A stretch of 9,684 nt of DNA from an uncultured Bdellovibrionales bacterium (GCA_937980625.1 CALJPJ010000051.1:1-9684), one strand, 5' to 3'; positions 1-6,958 are shown, numbered from the stretch's first letter. Translations and numbers: made by a program. The notes: generated from the letters alone by a model not told the origin.

Positions 1-255
1 CAAGCGATGAACTTTAGTCGCAATTAAAATTGATTATCAAACTTACATACGCCAGAATACCTAAAGTCTAATATTTTTTACTTAACAAACAATTATATTT
101 ATAAAATATCTATTTAGTTGTTTTTCTTCGAATAAGTGCTCGTTTCTCTGTAACGGCGAGATAAACGCTTACATAAAAGTAGTCTACTCACATTAAAGTC
201 TAGGAGTTACGCTTTAAGTTATATATAAGTGCAAATAAGCCGATAAGTACTAGTA

Positions 256-1365
256 ATGTTTACACTTAACAAACTCATATTAGTTTTATTTATAACAACT
301 TTTACAAGCCTTAGCCTTGCCAGTGAAAGCTTCATTTTAAGCTTAAATCAAAAAGATTATTTAGGTAAATCTATTGGGTTAACTTACTGTAAATACGTCG
401 TAAAAAAAGGTGACTCTATTGGTAAACTAATACGATTATTCGGCTTTTCAAAACCTTTTAAAGCAGGTCAATTAATTTTAGCCAAACAAAAAAACAAACA
501 AATTACAGACATTAATAAAATTCAACCCAAAGACGAAGTCTTACTGCCCATTTTATATCATAAAGAAAAATTTAATAATTTAAATAATGGACTACCCTGT
601 GAACTCTTACAAAGCTGGCATCAAGTTCAACCTTATATTATTAAAGGTAATGAGGAAATAAATAGCACAAGAATTCTCAGTAGCACTAGTGAAAATCAAA
701 AACTACCAGACCCTTCTGAAATCAAAAAAAGTTATATCTTTCATCATTTAGAAATAAAATTTGGTGGCGTGTACGATTCTTTACATGAACTAAACACCTC
801 AAATATATCACTTGTCAGTGAACTTCAGCCCTATATAAACATTAACATTATTCAAGTATGGAGTAAGCATTGGGAAAGTTTTTTTGGATCATCTTATATC
901 GCTAAAAATTATAAAGACACAAAAAATAAAGATAATAATATTAAAAATAATAAACTTAACCTCTTTAATTTTCATCTCGGATTAAATTATATTTGGAATG
1001 AGTCATCATATTTAAAAAGTACTTTAGGGATAAATGAAAGTACTTATTATCAAGTTCAAGGTCAGAATTTAAATGTAGATAAGTTTAAATATTTGTTTTT
1101 AGATCTGTCTTTGTCTCAACAGATTATGAGTCTACAAAACTTAAATATATCTGTTTTAGGAGCACTCATTATATCCCAGCCAGTTGATGTTGAAATCGAT
1201 AATATTGTCATACTTGGTGGAGGGTTAGGTTTAGATTACAAATTAAATAATTCTTCAATAGTTGGTTTGGAAGCTATCTACAAACAAACGGATTTAAAAA
1301 TTAATATTAATAAAATCGAGCATCGACGCTTAGATTTACTACTTAAATATAGGTATAAATTTTGA
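256..1365 (+). CDS. Outer-membrane beta-barrel protein with N-terminal LysM domain
   Basis: The 369-residue product begins with a signal peptide (about residues 1-22, hydrophobic core LILVLFITTF, cleavage near LSLA-S). Residues about 46-99 look like a LysM peptidoglycan-binding domain: YVVKKGDSIGKL opens it and a QP-x-D-x-V-x-LP segment closes it. The rest, from about residue 155, alternates polar and hydrophobic residues like a transmembrane beta-barrel and ends in YRYKF, a terminal Phe typical of BAM substrates. I infer a barrel tethered to the cell wall. The only two cysteines, C45 and C115, flank the LysM region and could form a disulfide in the periplasm. The stop overlaps the next lipoprotein gene by four bases, so the two are probably cotranslated. 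No strong ribosome site precedes the ATG; this start is chosen because the signal peptide begins there. Barrel and LysM calls rest on pattern recognition only. Confidence 0.75.
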   Translation: MFTLNKLILVLFITTFTSLSLASESFILSLNQKDYLGKSIGLTYCKYVVKKGDSIGKLIRLFGFSKPFKAGQLILAKQKNKQITDINKIQPKDEVLLPILYHKEKFNNLNNGLPCELLQSWHQVQPYIIKGNEEINSTRILSSTSENQKLPDPSEIKKSYIFHHLEIKFGGVYDSLHELNTSNISLVSELQPYININIIQVWSKHWESFFGSSYIAKNYKDTKNKDNNIKNNKLNLFNFHLGLNYIWNESSYLKSTLGINESTYYQVQGQNLNVDKFKYLFLDLSLSQQIMSLQNLNISVLGALIISQPVDVEIDNIVILGGGLGLDYKLNNSSIVGLEAIYKQTDLKININKIEHRRLDLLLKYRYKF

Positions 1366-2231
1366 AAATAGTGAAACAATTAAAATATATTTTAATGTCT
1401 AATATATTATTTCTAATAATAGCTTGTGACCGGAATCTAACAACAAGCTTAAGTCATTCGGTCATTGATGGTGAAGAAAGTCCATCAAGCCAAGTTTTTT
1501 CACCTTTAGACTATGATAGTTTGGAAGTTTGGTTAGACGCTAACGACTCGACAACCTTATTTCAATCTTCTAGCTGCTTAACACCCGCATTAAATCAGGG
1601 AGATGATGTTCAATGTTGGCTTGATAAAAGTGGGCAAGGAAATCATGCGACTATGTCTGTAGCTCTACAAAATCCAACATTAAATTTACTAGATAATATT
1701 GGTTCAGTTGAATTTGATGGAATAGACGATCACTTTGATAATGCTCATAGCTTTAACTCAAGAACTGTTTTTATAATTTATAAAATGGATTCTGGCCTAC
1801 AACAAGCTACAGATTTAGCTCAACTTTGGGGTCAGTACAGTGCTGGGCATTTAGCTCCAGACGCACGCTCTGTTGGTTTTTGGAGTTTTGATGGTAACGT
1901 GAGTCAACAAGCAATTTATTCAATGTCGGGCAATACATATTCTCCAACTACAACCGGCAGTAGTTTTTATTCATGGGTTTATGATCAGTTTGACCTTGTG
2001 GCTGCAGAATTTACTAATGACGTTGCTATCACAAGACAGGTGATTGGAAGTTTAACACCCACTTTTTCTGTTGGCGTGCATCAGTTTGGTGGACAAATTT
2101 CAGAGATTTTAGTTTACTCTGATACTCTCACTACTTTGGAACACCAAAAAATTGAAGGCTATTTAGCCTGTAAGTGGGGCTTACAAACAAACCTACCATC
2201 TTTACACCCATATAAAGTGATTTGCCCTTAA
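1362..2231 (+). CDS. LamG/concanavalin A-fold lipoprotein
   Basis: A lipoprotein of 289 residues: a short basic N-terminus, a hydrophobic segment, and lipobox LIIAC with C22 as the lipidated cysteine. Residues about 54-280 carry the hallmarks of the concanavalin A-like LamG family: LEVWLDANDS near the start, WLDKSGQGNHAT at about 86-97, VEFDGIDDHF, and near the end ISEILVYSDTLT followed by IEGYLACKWGLQ and LPSLHPYK. These domains usually bind carbohydrates or other surface ligands. The start is TTG at 1362, overlapping the upstream stop (TTGA), with AGGT at 1351 as a plausible ribosome site; an in-frame GTG at 1371 is an alternative and leaves the lipobox intact. Residue +2 after the lipid cysteine is Asp, which in Enterobacteria causes inner-membrane retention; whether that rule holds here is unknown. 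The coupling suggests it works with the LysM-barrel protein. Confidence 0.8.
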   Translation: MKIVKQLKYILMSNILFLIIACDRNLTTSLSHSVIDGEESPSSQVFSPLDYDSLEVWLDANDSTTLFQSSSCLTPALNQGDDVQCWLDKSGQGNHATMSVALQNPTLNLLDNIGSVEFDGIDDHFDNAHSFNSRTVFIIYKMDSGLQQATDLAQLWGQYSAGHLAPDARSVGFWSFDGNVSQQAIYSMSGNTYSPTTTGSSFYSWVYDQFDLVAAEFTNDVAITRQVIGSLTPTFSVGVHQFGGQISEILVYSDTLTTLEHQKIEGYLACKWGLQTNLPSLHPYKVICP

Positions 2232-2281
2232 CACCGACTGAACTTAGCTCTTGATCATAAACATCAGAATAATAAGACCTA

Positions 2282-2306
2282 TGTTTTTAAAAACAGGACT
2301 CTTTTT
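2282..2306 (+). terminator. Possible weak intrinsic terminator
   Basis: A perfect 14-base palindrome (TGTTTTTAAAAACA, 2282-2295), flanked by CC and GG, is followed by CTTTTT at 2301-2306. It lies about 50 bases after the LamG lipoprotein gene and before the promoter of the next gene. The stem is mostly A-T and its centre can give only a small loop, so terminator strength is doubtful. Confidence 0.35.
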
Positions 2307-2374
2307 ACATTAAATTTAACTGATAATATCTAATTTATATTCGGCCTTTCAAATCAAAAATAAATAATGCTATC

Positions 2375-2404
2375 TTGCTTTTAGTTTTATATATTTAGTA
2401 TAAG
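2375..2404 (+). promoter_or_regulatory. Candidate sigma-70 promoter of the VOC gene
   Basis: TTGCTT at 2375-2380 and TATAAG at 2399-2404 are separated by 18 bases and lie 38 bases before the VOC-fold gene start, in an AT-rich stretch. Both boxes match four or five of six consensus positions. Predicted from sequence alone. Confidence 0.35.
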
Positions 2405-2441
2405 TAGAACATATTTAAAAAATAGTGACCGAGGAGAAATA

Positions 2442-2813
2442 ATGATAAAAGGGGTACAAGATATTTATTATAATGTGTCTAACATGAAAAAAGCTGTAAG
2501 CTTTTACTCAGATTGCTTGAATATGCAGATTATCCATAGTGATCAACATTGGACGACTTTAGAATGCGGAGGGATTAATATTGGTTTACATTGGACTGAA
2601 GGCAACGCAGTTCCGGTCATACCAAAAGATTCACATGGCGCTCATGCTGGTGCGACATTAACTCTTGAATCAAGTGATATTGCCGAAGATAGAGTTACTT
2701 TAGAAAAATCCGGCGCTAAAATTTTAGATGAGGCAGATGCTCCCTGGGGGCATATGCTGGTATTTGAAGATTTAGATGGAAATGTTTTGAAGCTAATGAA
2801 ACCAAAGCATTAA
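2442..2813 (+). CDS. VOC-fold (glyoxalase/bleomycin-resistance type) protein
   Basis: This 123-residue cytosolic protein has the two beta-alpha-beta-beta-beta modules of the vicinal oxygen chelate superfamily: VSNMKKAVSFYSDCLNMQI at about 12-30 is the first module's helix region, and VFEDLDGNVLKLMKP at about 107-121 is the usual C-terminal DPDGN-type ending. Length fits a single-subunit VOC protein that dimerises. Compared with glyoxalase I, the usual metal-ligand positions look replaced: the first-strand His aligns near D7, the second-strand Glu near G48, the third-module His near A71, and the final Glu at K117. A canonical metal-dependent lyase is therefore unlikely, and a binding or sequestering role or another VOC reaction is open. 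GAGGAG at 2431-2436, six bases upstream, is the strongest ribosome site in the window and fixes the ATG. It appears to be a single-gene transcript. Substrate unknown. Confidence 0.8.
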   Translation: MIKGVQDIYYNVSNMKKAVSFYSDCLNMQIIHSDQHWTTLECGGINIGLHWTEGNAVPVIPKDSHGAHAGATLTLESSDIAEDRVTLEKSGAKILDEADAPWGHMLVFEDLDGNVLKLMKPKH

Positions 2814-2921
2814 ATTATTTAATATCATACAAATTAAACTACAGAAAACATAAGACTTCTTTTGCAAAATAATCTTTAAGTTTTAATTATGTTGAGTAGC
2901 TTATTATACAGAGGGTTAATA

Positions 2922-3052
2922 ATGCTTAGAGGCTCATGTATTTGCAGTAAAGTAAAATAGAGGTTAAAGATGACTTAAAGCCACTTTATGCTTGTCATTA
3001 CACGATATGCAGAAAAGGATCTGGGCATAAAAATAATGAGGTCAATGGATAA
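2922..3052 (+). pseudogene. Decayed 5' remnant of a GFA-family (glutathione-dependent formaldehyde-activating enzyme-like) gene
   Basis: An ATG at 2922, with ribosome site GAGGG at 2911-2915, opens MLRGSCICSKVK and stops at TAG 2958. The next frame, from 2951, continues the same protein as IEVKDDLKPLYACHYTICRK, then GSGH. Together these match the N-terminus of the GFA/CENP-V zinc fold: MLxGSCLCGxV, then a CHCxxCRKxSG block. Adding one A to the AAAA run at 2954-2957 would restore one frame, so a single-base deletion is the likely lesion. The family is usually about 120-140 residues. Here homology ends after SGH (about 3028), a few unrelated codons follow, and the frame stops at TAA 3050-3052, overlapping the ATG of the next gene by one base. 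One zinc-binding Cys of the second block is Tyr. The remnant is non-functional as an enzyme, but its start signals survive. Confidence 0.7.
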
Positions 3053-3576
3053 TGATAATTAGAAAAGCAATCATTGATGATGCTGCTGAAATTGCGAATG
3101 TGCATACAAACTCTTGGAGAGAAGCTTATAAGGGGTTGCTTCCACAAAGTCTTTTAGATGATAGACCATTGGTGTTTAAAAATCGATATGACCTATGGAA
3201 GAGGGTCACAGCTGATAAGACACAAACAACCTTTGTTGCTGAATCAGATAGAAATGGAGTTGTTGGCTTTATAAATGGATACAATGCTAGAGATAAAGGT
3301 TTTGAAGATTATGCTGAGGTATATTGCATTTATCTGTTAAAAAAATTTCATGGCCAAAAAATTGGTTTAAAGCTATTAAAAAGTTATTTTGATGTACATA
3401 TTCAAAAAGGTTATGAAAAAGCTTACCTTTGGGTATTAAAAGATAACCCAACTATTCGATTTTATGAAAGCACAGGAGCAAAAGTTACAGACGATATAAA
3501 ACAAGCTGTTCTTGGTGGGCAAAAAGTAGAAGAGCTCTGTTGTGTTTGGGATAAATTAGATTTAAAAATCAAGTAA
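3052..3576 (+). CDS. GNAT-family N-acetyltransferase
   Basis: A 174-residue GNAT-fold protein that should transfer an acetyl group from acetyl-CoA to an amine; the acceptor cannot be told from sequence. It opens with the usual IRKAIIDDAAEIANVH strand and helix. Motif A lies at about 89-112: strand EVYCIYLL, then the acetyl-CoA pyrophosphate loop HGQKIGLKLL (Q102, G105; the last Gly/Ala of the Q/RxxGxG/A signature is Lys). Motif B follows as LWVLKDNPTIRFYESTGAK at 126-144, with N132 and Y138 in the usual places. The N-terminal SWREAYKGLLP segment is common in uncharacterised GNATs of this length. GAGGT at 3038-3042 is nine bases before the ATG. The start shares one base with the stop of the GFA remnant, so expression may come from the remnant's signals. 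No terminal truncation is seen. Confidence 0.88.
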   Translation: MIIRKAIIDDAAEIANVHTNSWREAYKGLLPQSLLDDRPLVFKNRYDLWKRVTADKTQTTFVAESDRNGVVGFINGYNARDKGFEDYAEVYCIYLLKKFHGQKIGLKLLKSYFDVHIQKGYEKAYLWVLKDNPTIRFYESTGAKVTDDIKQAVLGGQKVEELCCVWDKLDLKIK

Positions 3577-3617
3577 TTTGTTTGGAGATGAGAGATAGTT
3601 ATAGGTCACTCAAATAA

Positions 3618-3734
3618 AAAAACTTTCACAATTATATAGCTTTAATTCTTACAGTTTTGCTCTCATTTTTTGCATTTGCTTCTGCCCCAAACAACAAGAG
3701 CCTCAGAGGCCCAATTTGTCTGCCCTTTACCTAA
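3618..3734 (+). pseudogene. Possible remnant of a secreted-protein gene (signal peptide frame without start)
   Basis: This frame reads KNFHNYIALILTVLLS then FFAFASA-PNN and ends at TAA 3732. That is a convincing signal peptide (basic-polar start, hydrophobic core, AxA cleavage site) followed by only about 15 residues. A stop at 3615 lies just before it, and no ATG, GTG or TTG comes between that stop and the hydrophobic core, so it cannot be expressed as it stands. An overlapping frame from ATA 3614 is also open. It could be a decayed gene or chance in AT-rich DNA. Confidence 0.25.
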
Positions 3735-3744
3735 CTAGACAAAT
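3714..3744. repeat. Inverted repeat between the GNAT gene and the OmpA operon
   Basis: ATTTGTCT at 3714-3721 and AGACAAAT at 3737-3744 are perfect 8-base inverted copies with a 15-base spacer. A short GC-rich hairpin, GCCTCAGAGGC, sits just upstream at 3700-3710. Neither has a T-tract next to it. They could be a factor-dependent terminator region or an operator for the downstream operon. No convincing -35/-10 pair was found in 3577-3854. Confidence 0.35.
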
Positions 3745-3854
3745 GTATTAATATACAATTATTGTTTTTAAATAAATCATATTTATTAGCTAACAGGCTA
3801 GATTCAATACATATAACTTGTTTATTACACTAAGTATTGAAATAATCTGAAGAT

Positions 3855-5279
3855 ATGACACCTTCTAAAGCCTATTCAACCAACGCTATATTTAAATCAT
3901 TTATTTTAATAATATTTTTTACCTACTTACCATTTGTATATGCTGTGAATGTACAGCAATTTTCTAGGTCAAACTCATTAACATTTGAAATGATTGAAGA
4001 TGCAAGACTTTCAAGTAGTCATGTCATTAACCATTATGAATGGCTATTTAACCTAGGAATATCTTATGTTGATGAACCTTTAACAATAAAAAATTCTGAT
4101 AACTCTAAGCAAATAGACTCAATTGTTAGTTCCATGCAAAGCATACACCTCGGGGCCGCATATTACCTGAAACCCTGGTGGCAATTAGCTATTAACACTT
4201 CTTTATCAAATTTTGAAAACAACTTAGATAAAACTATCACTGAGTTCCAAGACATCGATTTAAAATCAAAGTTTAGAATATATGATAGTAAAAAAAACGC
4301 ATTTACTTTGATGCCAGTATTATCTATTCCTCTAAATGGAGGTGAAACTGCTATTTTAGATAAAGCAAACCCACCTGAAAACTACGGTACTGACGAAGTT
4401 TTATCTGACTCTGGCCTTGGTTATGGGCTATTCTTAATCTATGAGCATTTATTCCGTTATTTTCAGGTTTCTTTTAACTTAGGGTATAAACTCAACTCTG
4501 ATGCAAAATTTGTGGATAATCTTGGGGTTATACACATAGATAAAAGTGAAGTTTTAACAGCCGGAATAGGCGCCTATTTACCAGTTCATAAAAAAATTGG
4601 ACTTAATATTGAGTACTTACAAAACTTTACTAATCCAATTTTTAGTGGTGATGTCAATCCGGCGGAGCTATTTTTTGGTGCAAGTGGTGGCTTAAAAGAA
4701 AACATTCATGGGTTTATTGGAATCGGTTTTGGTAATTTCTTTTCCGATAATGATGGCAATGACTTCAGAGTTGTTGCTGGCTTAAAGTTTACTCCTGGCA
4801 CCTTATCTAAAGATATAAAGCAAAACAGTAATAAATATAAAAGCAAACCTACTAAAATTGTTGAAGATTACAAAAAAGATCTTTGTAAAAAAGCTTATCT
4901 TTTTGGTGATAGCAATGCCATCACTATACTTTTTAAAAATGACTCAAGTATAATATCTAATATTCAAAAAAATAGATTAGAAACAATCATCAGAACTGTC
5001 AGAGATAGAGACTTTGATATTCAGTCAATAAAAATATTTGGTCATACTTCTACTGTTGGCAGCACTCAATACAATAAAGAACTCGGGCTTAGAAGAGCTA
5101 AAAAAATTCAATCTTTTTTAACCGAAAGAGATGTTTCTAGTCATAAAATTGAAATTATAACTTCACTTGGTGAAAACGAGTTATTAGAACCTGAAAGTGA
5201 AATAGAAAATAAAAAAGTAAATCGCCGTACCGAAATTCACTTTAAATTAATTCCAGAATACAGGGGTTGTTATGAGTAA
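3855..5279 (+). CDS. Beta-barrel outer-membrane protein with C-terminal OmpA-like domain
   Basis: A 474-residue protein with a signal peptide (hydrophobic core FILIIFFTYLPF, cleavage after VYA, residue 30). Residues about 40-315 look like a transmembrane beta-barrel: repeated amphipathic strands such as HLGAAYYL, GYGLFLIYEHLF and FRVVAGLKF. A charged linker (about 316-343) leads to an OmpA-like domain (about 350-465) with IKIFGHTSTVGS, YNKELGLRRAKKI and a closing NRRTEIHF. This domain normally grips diaminopimelate of peptidoglycan by an Asp in GHTD and an Arg 15 residues later; here the Asp is Ser (S399, codon 5049-5051) while R414 is kept. The only cysteines, C344 and C472, bracket the domain. 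The ATG has only a weak upstream GAAG very close to it; no better start keeps the signal peptide. The gene overlaps the next by eight bases and heads a three-gene unit. Confidence 0.85.
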   Translation: MTPSKAYSTNAIFKSFILIIFFTYLPFVYAVNVQQFSRSNSLTFEMIEDARLSSSHVINHYEWLFNLGISYVDEPLTIKNSDNSKQIDSIVSSMQSIHLGAAYYLKPWWQLAINTSLSNFENNLDKTITEFQDIDLKSKFRIYDSKKNAFTLMPVLSIPLNGGETAILDKANPPENYGTDEVLSDSGLGYGLFLIYEHLFRYFQVSFNLGYKLNSDAKFVDNLGVIHIDKSEVLTAGIGAYLPVHKKIGLNIEYLQNFTNPIFSGDVNPAELFFGASGGLKENIHGFIGIGFGNFFSDNDGNDFRVVAGLKFTPGTLSKDIKQNSNKYKSKPTKIVEDYKKDLCKKAYLFGDSNAITILFKNDSSIISNIQKNRLETIIRTVRDRDFDIQSIKIFGHTSTVGSTQYNKELGLRRAKKIQSFLTERDVSSHKIEIITSLGENELLEPESEIENKKVNRRTEIHFKLIPEYRGCYE

Positions 5280-5628
5280 GTATTTTTTAATATTAATTTT
5301 ATTAACAACGGTGGGTTGTGCTAATAGAGGCTATGACTCACTAGCACAAGAAGTCCCGGAGTTATTTCCTGACTTTGATAAAAGTAATTATGTAAAATTA
5401 GACCTGCCAAAGAATAAAGTTTATGTACAAAAAATCCTTCCTGAAAGTGAAAAAAAAATTACTGAGTTTAATGAAATTAACTATTTAAAAAAACAAAAAC
5501 CAAAATCATATGAGTACTATGTTCCGATTAGAAGAATGCCCAGCTCAGTGGATAGTAGCTTATTTGACTCATACCAACGTATACGCAGCTCATATAACTC
5601 TAATATAAAATCAATTTTAATAGAATGA
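5272..5628 (+). CDS. Small lipoprotein of unknown family
   Basis: A 118-residue predicted lipoprotein: MSKYFLILILLTTVGC gives a clear type II signal peptide with lipobox TVGC and lipid cysteine C16. The mature part has no domain I recognise. It is rich in Lys, Ser, Tyr and Pro, with PKNKVYVQKI and a YEYYVPIRRMP stretch, and looks mostly extended. Its start lies inside the end of the OmpA-like gene (eight-base overlap), with AGGGG at 5262-5266 as a good ribosome site, and the GLUG lipoprotein follows ten bases after its stop. The position between an outer-membrane barrel and a large lipoprotein suggests an accessory or linker role on the same surface complex; that is inference from context only. 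Confidence 0.75.
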   Translation: MSKYFLILILLTTVGCANRGYDSLAQEVPELFPDFDKSNYVKLDLPKNKVYVQKILPESEKKITEFNEINYLKKQKPKSYEYYVPIRRMPSSVDSSLFDSYQRIRSSYNSNIKSILIE

Positions 5629-5638
5629 GGAAGTAAAA

Positions 5639-6958
5639 ATGAAAATTATAGTTGTCATACTCGCCATATTAATTTGTTCTTGTAAGGAAAACTATCATAT
5701 AACTGAAAGATCAAGTGTTGTCGACCTTGGTAAGTGTACAACAGAAGCTGTAGATAGCCCTTCATTTGTCCTTGGCGATGGGTCAGCTGGTGACCCTTAT
5801 ATAATTTGTAATATTAACCAACTACAGCTAATGAACTCTGGATTAACCGATCACTATCAACTAGGCAAAGATATTGATGCTTCAGCAACTAGCACCTGGA
5901 TAACAGGCACCACTGGCAATGGCTTTATACCCATTGGCGGCTGTAATGCTGACTATACAAACTGCACCACTTCAGGAGCTTCATTTACTGGAAGTTTTGA
6001 TGGCTGTGGCTACACTATTAACAATTTATTTATCAACAGAACACGAGGCTCTGTAGGTTTATTTGGAAAAGCTGGGGCTAGCTCAGTAATTACAAACTTT
6101 CGCGTTACAAATGCAAATATTACTGGTGTAGATGATGTTGGTGGCCTAGTTGCAAGGCTTTATAATCAACTGACTGACGCCTACTTTAGCGGGACTATTG
6201 ATGGCAATAGGCGAGCCGGAGGCGCTGCTGGTTTTTCTGATGGAACAATCACTAATATTGATACTAATGTTACAGTGACATGCACAAATGATCGTTGTGG
6301 TGGTGCTGTAGGGCTTAATGAAGGAAGTATTACTAATACTACTTCAGCCGGCTCAGTATCTGGTACTCACTCAACTGGAGGGTTAGTCGGTAGAGCTTAT
6401 ACCTTTGGTTCAAATATAACAACTTCAAGTTCTTCAGTAAATGTAACTGGCACCACAGCTTTAGGGGGCCTTGCAGGGTATAATTACTTTGGAACTATCA
6501 CTAAGTCATTTGCCACTGGGAATGTCACATCTACATCCTTTAATGTTGGTGGCTTTGTTGGTATAAACTATGGGTACATTAGAGACACTTTCGCCACCGG
6601 CAATGTCATTGGAACCACTTTAGTTGGTGGACATACGGGCTATGGGCACACCTACAGCATCGAAAGGTCATTTGCCACTGGTAATGTTACCGGAACAGGA
6701 GCAACTAATGGAGCTTTTATTGGCGATAATGATTTACCAACTCTTAAAGATAGCTTTGCCACTGGTCCAGTTTTTGGTCCTGCAGCACCTGGTAGTTTTC
6801 GCGGCCTAGGCGCTGCTGGATCAAACAATCATCACTCCACAAATGTCTCAGATTTTTATGTGACATCTCATGCTGTATATAACCTTGCTGCCCCACCTTG
6901 GGACTTTAGTACGGTTTGGTTTTCACCAGCTCCTGGTACGTTACCAGTTCTGCGCTAA
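5639..6958 (+). CDS. GLUG-repeat lipoprotein, adhesin-like
   Basis: This 439-residue protein begins with a short type II signal peptide ending ILICSC, with C15 the likely lipid cysteine (Cys two places before it is unusual for a lipobox). Residues about 50-145 match the lead-in typical of GLUG proteins: PYIICNINQLQLM, HYQLGKDIDASAT, FIPIGG, FTGSFDGCGYTINNL and VGLFG. From about 168 to 380 there are seven or so GLUG-type repeats, each opening with GG-x-x-G and spaced mostly 26-30 residues apart. It closes with WDFSTVW and LPVLR, the standard end of such proteins. GLUG repeats form a beta-solenoid-like shaft found in bacterial surface and adhesin-type proteins; ligand unknown. GAGGAAG at 5627-5633 gives a strong ribosome site. 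It is the last gene of the OmpA-headed unit. Its base composition looks less AT-rich than the genes before it. Confidence 0.85.
   Translation: MKIIVVILAILICSCKENYHITERSSVVDLGKCTTEAVDSPSFVLGDGSAGDPYIICNINQLQLMNSGLTDHYQLGKDIDASATSTWITGTTGNGFIPIGGCNADYTNCTTSGASFTGSFDGCGYTINNLFINRTRGSVGLFGKAGASSVITNFRVTNANITGVDDVGGLVARLYNQLTDAYFSGTIDGNRRAGGAAGFSDGTITNIDTNVTVTCTNDRCGGAVGLNEGSITNTTSAGSVSGTHSTGGLVGRAYTFGSNITTSSSSVNVTGTTALGGLAGYNYFGTITKSFATGNVTSTSFNVGGFVGINYGYIRDTFATGNVIGTTLVGGHTGYGHTYSIERSFATGNVTGTGATNGAFIGDNDLPTLKDSFATGPVFGPAAPGSFRGLGAAGSNNHHSTNVSDFYVTSHAVYNLAAPPWDFSTVWFSPAPGTLPVLR
6134..6778 (+). repeat. Tandem GLUG repeats within the lipoprotein gene
   Basis: Repeat units begin near residues 168, 194, 221, 247, 276, 304, 331 and 357 of the GLUG protein. 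The later ones share SFATGNV or a close variant (KSFATGNV, DTFATGNV, RSFATGNV, DSFATGPV). The matching DNA (TTTGCCACTGG and variants near 6510, 6592, 6670 and 6756) differs mostly at third codon positions, so the repeats are not freshly duplicated but are kept similar in protein. Confidence 0.75.

Noticed and set aside
1..255. A gene tail or promoter at the left edge
   Set aside because: All frames hold early stops. AT-rich boxes such as TATATA near 222 have no matching -35 at the right distance, so no feature is called; a few codons of an upstream gene could end at TAA 25-27.
3588..3617. ATG 3588 as start for the signal-peptide frame
   Set aside because: The frame stops at TAA 3615 before the hydrophobic segment, so it cannot express the peptide.
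2231..3854. Integron cassette array (VOC, GFA and GNAT genes are common cassettes)
   Set aside because: No paired RYYYAAC and GTTRRRY core sites forming an attC hairpin were found between the genes. The one matching half, ACCTAAC at 3729-3735, has no partner downstream.
6624..6809. Open frame of 61 codons overlapping the GLUG gene
   Set aside because: It lies wholly inside the GLUG lipoprotein gene in another frame, has no ribosome site, and its low-complexity product mirrors the repeat DNA.
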